A stretch of 64,000 bases of DNA from Armillaria gallica (Eukaryota; Basidiomycota; Agaricomycetes; Agaricales; Physalacriaceae), in the NCBI GenBank assembly GCA_037576215.1, contig JBANDB010000001.1, positions 6,696,001-6,760,000 of the forward strand, in the 5' to 3' direction. Shown piece by piece: positions 59,313 to 64,000 of this stretch. How positions within the stretch are numbered: the stretch's first letter is position 1; every line of letters starts with the position of its first letter. The notes below the pieces were generated by a model, which was not told the DNA's origin, searched no databases, and saw only the letters and a list, made by a program, of their open reading frames with translations. Both the position numbers and the translations under genes were made by a program.

Positions 59313-62300
59313 ATGTCCACCAGAAAGCCTAAGCGGCATGGGGTGATTGAGCACTATTGGTGCCTGCCCAATGGCTCAGTTGAGCTCATCGGTCAAGCAC
59401 AGTGTTCAGCCCATGCCCAACGACATGTTCCCACTAATGTCAACACCACACTTTGCTGTTTGGATATCATAGAACTCTCAGGCTCCTCAGAGTGAACAGC
59501 TCCACATCGTCATTGTCACCTCCAAACTGTAACAGTACCATCCAATCCTGGACTGGCAGTCACACTGCTGAGTAAGGATGTGGACACACCAGACCAGACC
59601 AACTTTTCCCAATTGATGACCAATGCATCGGTGCCTGACTTCAACTTCGCGGAAGCCCTTAATATGATGGATGAATTGCTTCGTCAGATCTGCATGAAGC
59701 GAAAGAAAAGAACTATTGAGGTGTGTATTATCTATCTAGATGTGGGCATCACATGGCTCAATGGTTGGACCAGGATGAGCCGCTGCATCAATGGCTCAAA
59801 GAAATGGATGGATACCTTGGAGAAATTTTGCGTCTCAAAGGTTGTACTGGTTCCCATGTCTGGAAAGGTTGTGATAGAGAGGAACCTGCGACGTTTCGCT
59901 GTAACTCCTGTTTTAATGGGAGGAGTCTATGCCATGAATGTATGATAGATGGTCACTGTGATGCTCCCTTTCATTGCATTGAGGTATACATACATTACTG
60001 TAATGTCTTTGTCAATGTTCACTGACACAGTCATTCAGGAATGGAATGGGAATTTCTATCAGGGAATCACACTGCAAAAAATAGGTTTGCAGGTGCAGCT
60101 TGGTCATCCAGTCAAGGAGAAGTGCACCTCACTGCTGCGATAGATCAGTAATTTCGGGGAGTCAAATATTTTGGCGGATTTTGATCTGGTTTTGGCTCAC
60201 AAATCAAGCATGGCAAATCCAGCATCAAACCCAGCAACATTTTTTGATGTATTTAGTGTCAGTTTTGCCTTTAGATTTGGGTTCGGAATACTTGTACAAA
60301 AATATACTGTTTTTGAATATGTATTTTGGCTTGCGTATTTAGGGTTGAAAACCAGTTGTCAGGATTTGGGTATCAAATCCCAAAGGCTAAATCCTCTCTC
60401 AAAGGCGAAAAGAATTTCACATGGTATTTTGGGAACAAACCCAACATTTGAAATCCAATCAAAATACGGATACAAATACAAAGGGATTTGGATCAGGATT
60501 TGGGAGTCAAATCCTGAGAGGCACCTGCTTGAAGTCCAGGATTTGGTTCCCAAATCCCGATCCAAATCCCTTTGTATTTGTGTTAGGGTTTTGATTGGAT
60601 TTGGGACATGCACTTTGTTCCAAAAATAGTGCAGGAAATCCTTCCGGTCTTTGGGAAGGGATTTCCCCTTCAGGATTTGATACCCAAATCCTGACAACTG
60701 GTTTTCAACCCTAAATACGCAAGCCAAAATACATATTCAAAAACAGTATATTTTTGTACAAGTATTCCGAACCCAAATCTAAAGGCAAAACTGACACTAA
60801 ATACATCAAAAAATGTTGCTGGGTTTGATGCTGGATTTGCCATGCTTGATTTGTGAGCTAAAACCAGATCAAAATCTGCCAAAGTATTTGACCCCCCGAA
60901 ATTACTGATCTATCACAGCAGTGCCTATCCTCACCCCTCAGGTAGGCAGGTGGTTGTGATTGACATAGAAGGCATCCATCAAGTGAACATCCTCTTTTGC
61001 GGGTGTCACCGAGCTTCTCCACTCCATATACAAATGCTGCGCATGCGATGGTTTCCCGCAACTGTGGAAATACCCCAAACAGCCGTTACCTTTGCCACCC
61101 TACAACAGTTTCAGATGCTATCTTTCATGTCGAAAATCTTGGCATATGAATATTATCACACCCTCGGCCGCTTGTCTGATAACACTGGTGTGCAGCTAGT
61201 TCTGGTATGCCATTGTTTCGATGTTGTCTTTGCCTTGCTGACTAGCAAATGAATATGCAGGACCTTTACCAAGTCTTTCTCTGAGTAGTCCATGAGTGGC
61301 ATCATATCCGGATGTTGAAGCGACATGGCTGAGGCAATGATGCCATGGGATTGCAGGGAACACAGGTTGGTGACTGTCATTCACTGCCTAGCATGTCCCA
61401 GACCTGGAGTGAATATGGCTGCCAACTGCCCGAGTCAAGAGTGAGTTTTTTTAATACAAATCCATGTGTGTACTGACAGAAGGTGTAGTAAATGGCTTGA
61501 TCGATTGTTCATTGTGGTGGATGCCAATTTCTGCCTCAAAAGGCTTAACATTTTGAGCGAACGGTGTGACCCTCGACTGAACAAGGGGTTTTTGTATTTC
61601 ATTGATGACCAGATTGTCACTGTGCATATGGCCACTTTTGGAGACAAGATACCAGAAGAAACCAATACGTGTAATGATCATGATGCTATCAAGATGGCTA
61701 CTATGGGGGGGGGGCAAAGTGATGGCTGTGACTGGAGTGGGTGCAGTTGTATGTAGTTGCCACAAGTGTCAGCGTGCATTGTCGGTGATCAATCTGACTC
61801 AAGGTGAACAGTAAGTTCTTCAGACCCTATCATGTCATGGCAATGACGAGCTATCTAACAGGCAGGTGTGCATGGACCTGCCCAAACTTCTCACATTGAA
61901 AAGCAGTGCTCCCAAGGAGATCATTATTTCTTATGATATTGGTTGTCAATGGGGAAAGAACCTCTGGAAACACATCAGCATATATGGACCAGACCTGACA
62001 CCGCCTCAGAGACCAGAGTCTGTAATTATACTGGTGCCTAAGTTTCACCTCCTGGCCCATGGCGTTGCATGTCAAGAAGAATTCTCCTTTGCTTTTGAGG
62101 TTGAAGTTGGAGAGACTGACGGTGAAGGCCCAAAAACATACCTGAGCGATTACCTGGGCAATATCCAACCACGTTGCAGCCAGTATGAAAGAGATGGGAC
62201 CTGGATCGCATCAGGACATGCTTGATGATCATTGGAGCAATCACAATTGGTGCAAAAACACGAATCTACATCAGTCTGTCTCGTCTCTCGATTACAGGGA

Positions 62301-63845
62301 GATACTCATGAGCCACTAGCAAAGCTACTACTGCATAGGATCAAAGACGTGGTGCCGCATCACAAAGAGAATTGCATTACATTTGAGCTGCTTTCAGAAA
62401 CAGTGGTATCATCTGGGGATCATGGTGAGGCCAGATTAAAGGAATGGACTGACAAGATAGAAGCGTGGGAGAAGTGTCATGTAAGCAAAGAAAAGATTCC
62501 AAACCCCTATATTCCGATGGTAAAACATAAGTTCTCAGCTGTTGGGATGGACTTGAGTCTTGAATGGTTGGCTTTCAGCTTTGACAATGGCCTCAGTGTG
62601 GCTGAGACTCAACGAAGAGGGCCATGATGCCGAGTGGGGTGCCTCATCTGGTACACTGATATTGGTGAACAAAATGATTGCTGATGGCATACTGGCCAAG
62701 CAGGCTCAGTGAGTTTGAATGTGTTGACTGAGCTTGCTGTATTGATATTTTGTGTTAGGTTGGATCTACAAAAGGATGCAACTAGCTTAGGTGTACATTC
62801 CACAGATATTCAGCAGGTAAAAGTGCTGGACCAGATGTCATGCCTGCGAAGAGAAATCGAGTCATGGATGGAAGTGCAGCATGTCTATATGCCTGAGGTC
62901 ATCGCCATTAGAGATGCCAGAGACCATCTAGCTGGTGGAGACTGCATCATGGCATGGAACATTGATCTCCTACTTCTGTTGAGGCTCCTGGCAGACCACA
63001 AGATTGTGTGTGATAAGAGACTTCTCGATTACGAATGGGAGCTTTGCAAAGCTCAGGCCATGGAGGCTCTAGCCATCGTCAGGCACAAAATTATCCTGGA
63101 GACTTACATTGTGAATCATAAAGAAGTGTATGGTCATGGACAGAAGACAGGAACTGCATCTAATAAGCTGCTGGATGCCTGTCATACAGAGAAGGCATGG
63201 GGTATTGCGACATATAATCAAGCACGAGAGGTGCTGTGCCAACTGGGAGAGCATCTTGAAGTTCCCCATTGGCAAAGTTCATATCACGTGCTGAGGAAGG
63301 AGGATGCCGTTCCGATTGCCAGCCTCAAACCCAAGAAGAAGAGAGAGACAGGTAAAGAAACCTCAGGAGAGTTGAGAGCGCAGCAACTATCCTGGATATG
63401 GCTCACTCTGGGAGCCATGGATAGCAGTACCCCTTAAGGCCTGCAGGATGGTGATTGTTCATTTTCAGTCTTAGATGTCATCCTGATGTACATGAGTTAG
63501 CCCTCAGGACTGAATGGTGCAAATCGCGCACCAGAATGCAGAGATGGCAAGAGGAGTGTCACTTGCTTCAAGAGGAAATGGAGAGAGTTCTACAGTCTCA
63601 TGATCATAACATCAAGATGTGGTGTGATAGAGCAGAACATACGATCGAAGGCATGGCTGGTGGAGCCCACACTTACACACTTTGTCAGGCAGCACTTTGT
63701 CAGAGCATGAAGGCCTATTGTGAATGAGCTTGGAGCTCTGTGGATGAATGGTTGGAAATCAGAGAGGTTGTTGAGCAGGATGAACTGGACTTGGGAGATT
63801 CAGAGTCACATATCGCGATGGTCCTTGGTAACGGTTGGGATTGAT
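59313..63845 (+). pseudogene. KDZ transposase with CxC2 domain, broken
   Basis: The start at 59313 (MSTRKPKRHGVIEHYW) fits the basic N-terminus of KDZ proteins. The CxC2 cluster follows at 59790-60120: LHQWLKEMDGYLGEIL, FRCNSCFNGRSLCHECMIDG, then NGNFYQGITLQKIGLQVQLG. A foldback element (60130-60923) sits here; the frame resumes VVVIDIEGIHQVNILFCGC, MLRMRWFPATVEIPQTAVTF and YHTLGRLSDNTG. Next come VHEWHHIRMLKRHG, LFIVVDANFCLKRLN (first catalytic Asp), ATGV-like VTGVGAVVCSCHKC, IISYDIGCQWGKNLW (second Asp), VPKFHLLAHGV and VGETDGEGP (Glu), and a helical C-terminus (LLDYEWELCKAQAMEALAIVRH; RTEWCKSRTRMQRWQEE) ending near 63845. Breaks: TGA 61282-61284 and 61330-61332, both where the family has Arg; a frameshift at a 10-G run (61705-61714); further shifts near 62230 and 62625. 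KDZ enzymes are RNase H-fold DDE transposases; no terminal repeats of the element were found in the window. Confidence 0.9.
60130..60923. mobile_element. CACTA-like foldback (MITE) element, 794 bp
   Basis: Terminal inverted repeats of 251 bp (60130-60380 and 60673-60923) start CACTGCTG. Target duplication CCT at 60127-60129 and 60924-60926. CACTA/EnSpm elements have CACT-type ends and 2-3-bp duplications. Removing the element plus one CCT restores the KDZ frame (KEKCTYPHPSGRQVVVID). GATTTGGG/CCCAAATC words recur many times inside, like the subterminal repeats of CACTA elements, and the centre has a further decayed inverted repeat. The short ORFs in both arms are mirror images of one another, not genes. 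Confidence 0.85.
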
Positions 63846-64000
63846 AGTAACATAGAATAGGAGCACAACACGAGTCCAATGATACATGCTTGCCACCTGC
63901 GCTCTAAAGGTTAATCCATAAATCATTAGATCTGTAGCCATCGACATGCAGCAGTTCATCAATTAATTCTTAGGAGCATGATTTGAGCAGTTAATCTGTG
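63846..64000. other. downstream flank of KDZ pseudogene
   Basis: No feature beyond one ATTAATTCTT motif near 63962. The element's 3' terminus was not identified. Confidence 0.4.

Noticed and set aside
60171..60882. Two identical 70-residue reading frames on opposite strands
   Set aside because: They are the two arms of the foldback element read outwards; identity comes from the inverted repeat, not from two genes.

Overview
The window looks like a repeat-rich, gene-poor region of a mushroom-forming basidiomycete (Agaricomycetes; a transposon-laden, possibly ectomycorrhizal lineage is an inference). The evidence is the mix of families: KDZ transposase with an N-terminal CxC2 cysteine cluster, F-box/LRR multigene members, a DUF6535 membrane protein, a Ty1/copia element, and introns of about 45-60 bp with GTAAGT-type donors. 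Almost every recognisable gene is broken by stops, frameshifts or insertions. Many stops are TGA where the reading or the family suggests Arg (CGA), which points to C-to-T change at CpG sites.

Layout. 0.2-1.5 kb: truncated repeat element (family 1, minus). 4-5.2 kb: alpha/beta-hydrolase pseudogene split by a solo LTR. 9.1-12.6, 17.9-19.2 and 21.8-20.3 kb: three related F-box/LRR genes, the first split by a family-1 element, the second lacking its F-box end. 23.4-28.3 kb: DUF6535 pseudogene split by a family-2 element. 30.7-31.5 kb: small unknown gene with clean introns. 31.7-39.9 kb: Copia retrotransposon with LTRs, target duplication TATTA and a half-tRNA-type primer site, itself carrying a family-1 and a family-2 insertion. 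45.1-39.9 kb (minus): one large unknown gene split by a family-3 element and cut by the Copia element. 45.4-48.1 kb: an RNase H1 N-terminal-like fragment and unknown ORFs. 48.1-52.3 kb: second family-3 element with a family-1 element nested in it. 53-59 kb: several decayed copies of a small Trp-rich protein family plus a RING-like fragment. 59.3-63.8 kb: KDZ transposase pseudogene carrying a CACTA-like foldback element.

The most interesting result is that three repeat families with no evident coding capacity (1.4-1.75 kb when uninterrupted) appear to form one undescribed group. They begin with TGA and end with TCA, make 4-bp target duplications (CCGG, GCGC, CCGA, GCAT and ACAA in the five clearest copies), carry a CGCAAAWTYT-like box 37-38 bp from the 3' end, and contain internal minisatellites. 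Removing them together with one duplication keeps the host reading frame in four protein-coding hosts. No enzyme that could move them is visible here. All functional names rest on motifs read by eye; no database search was possible.
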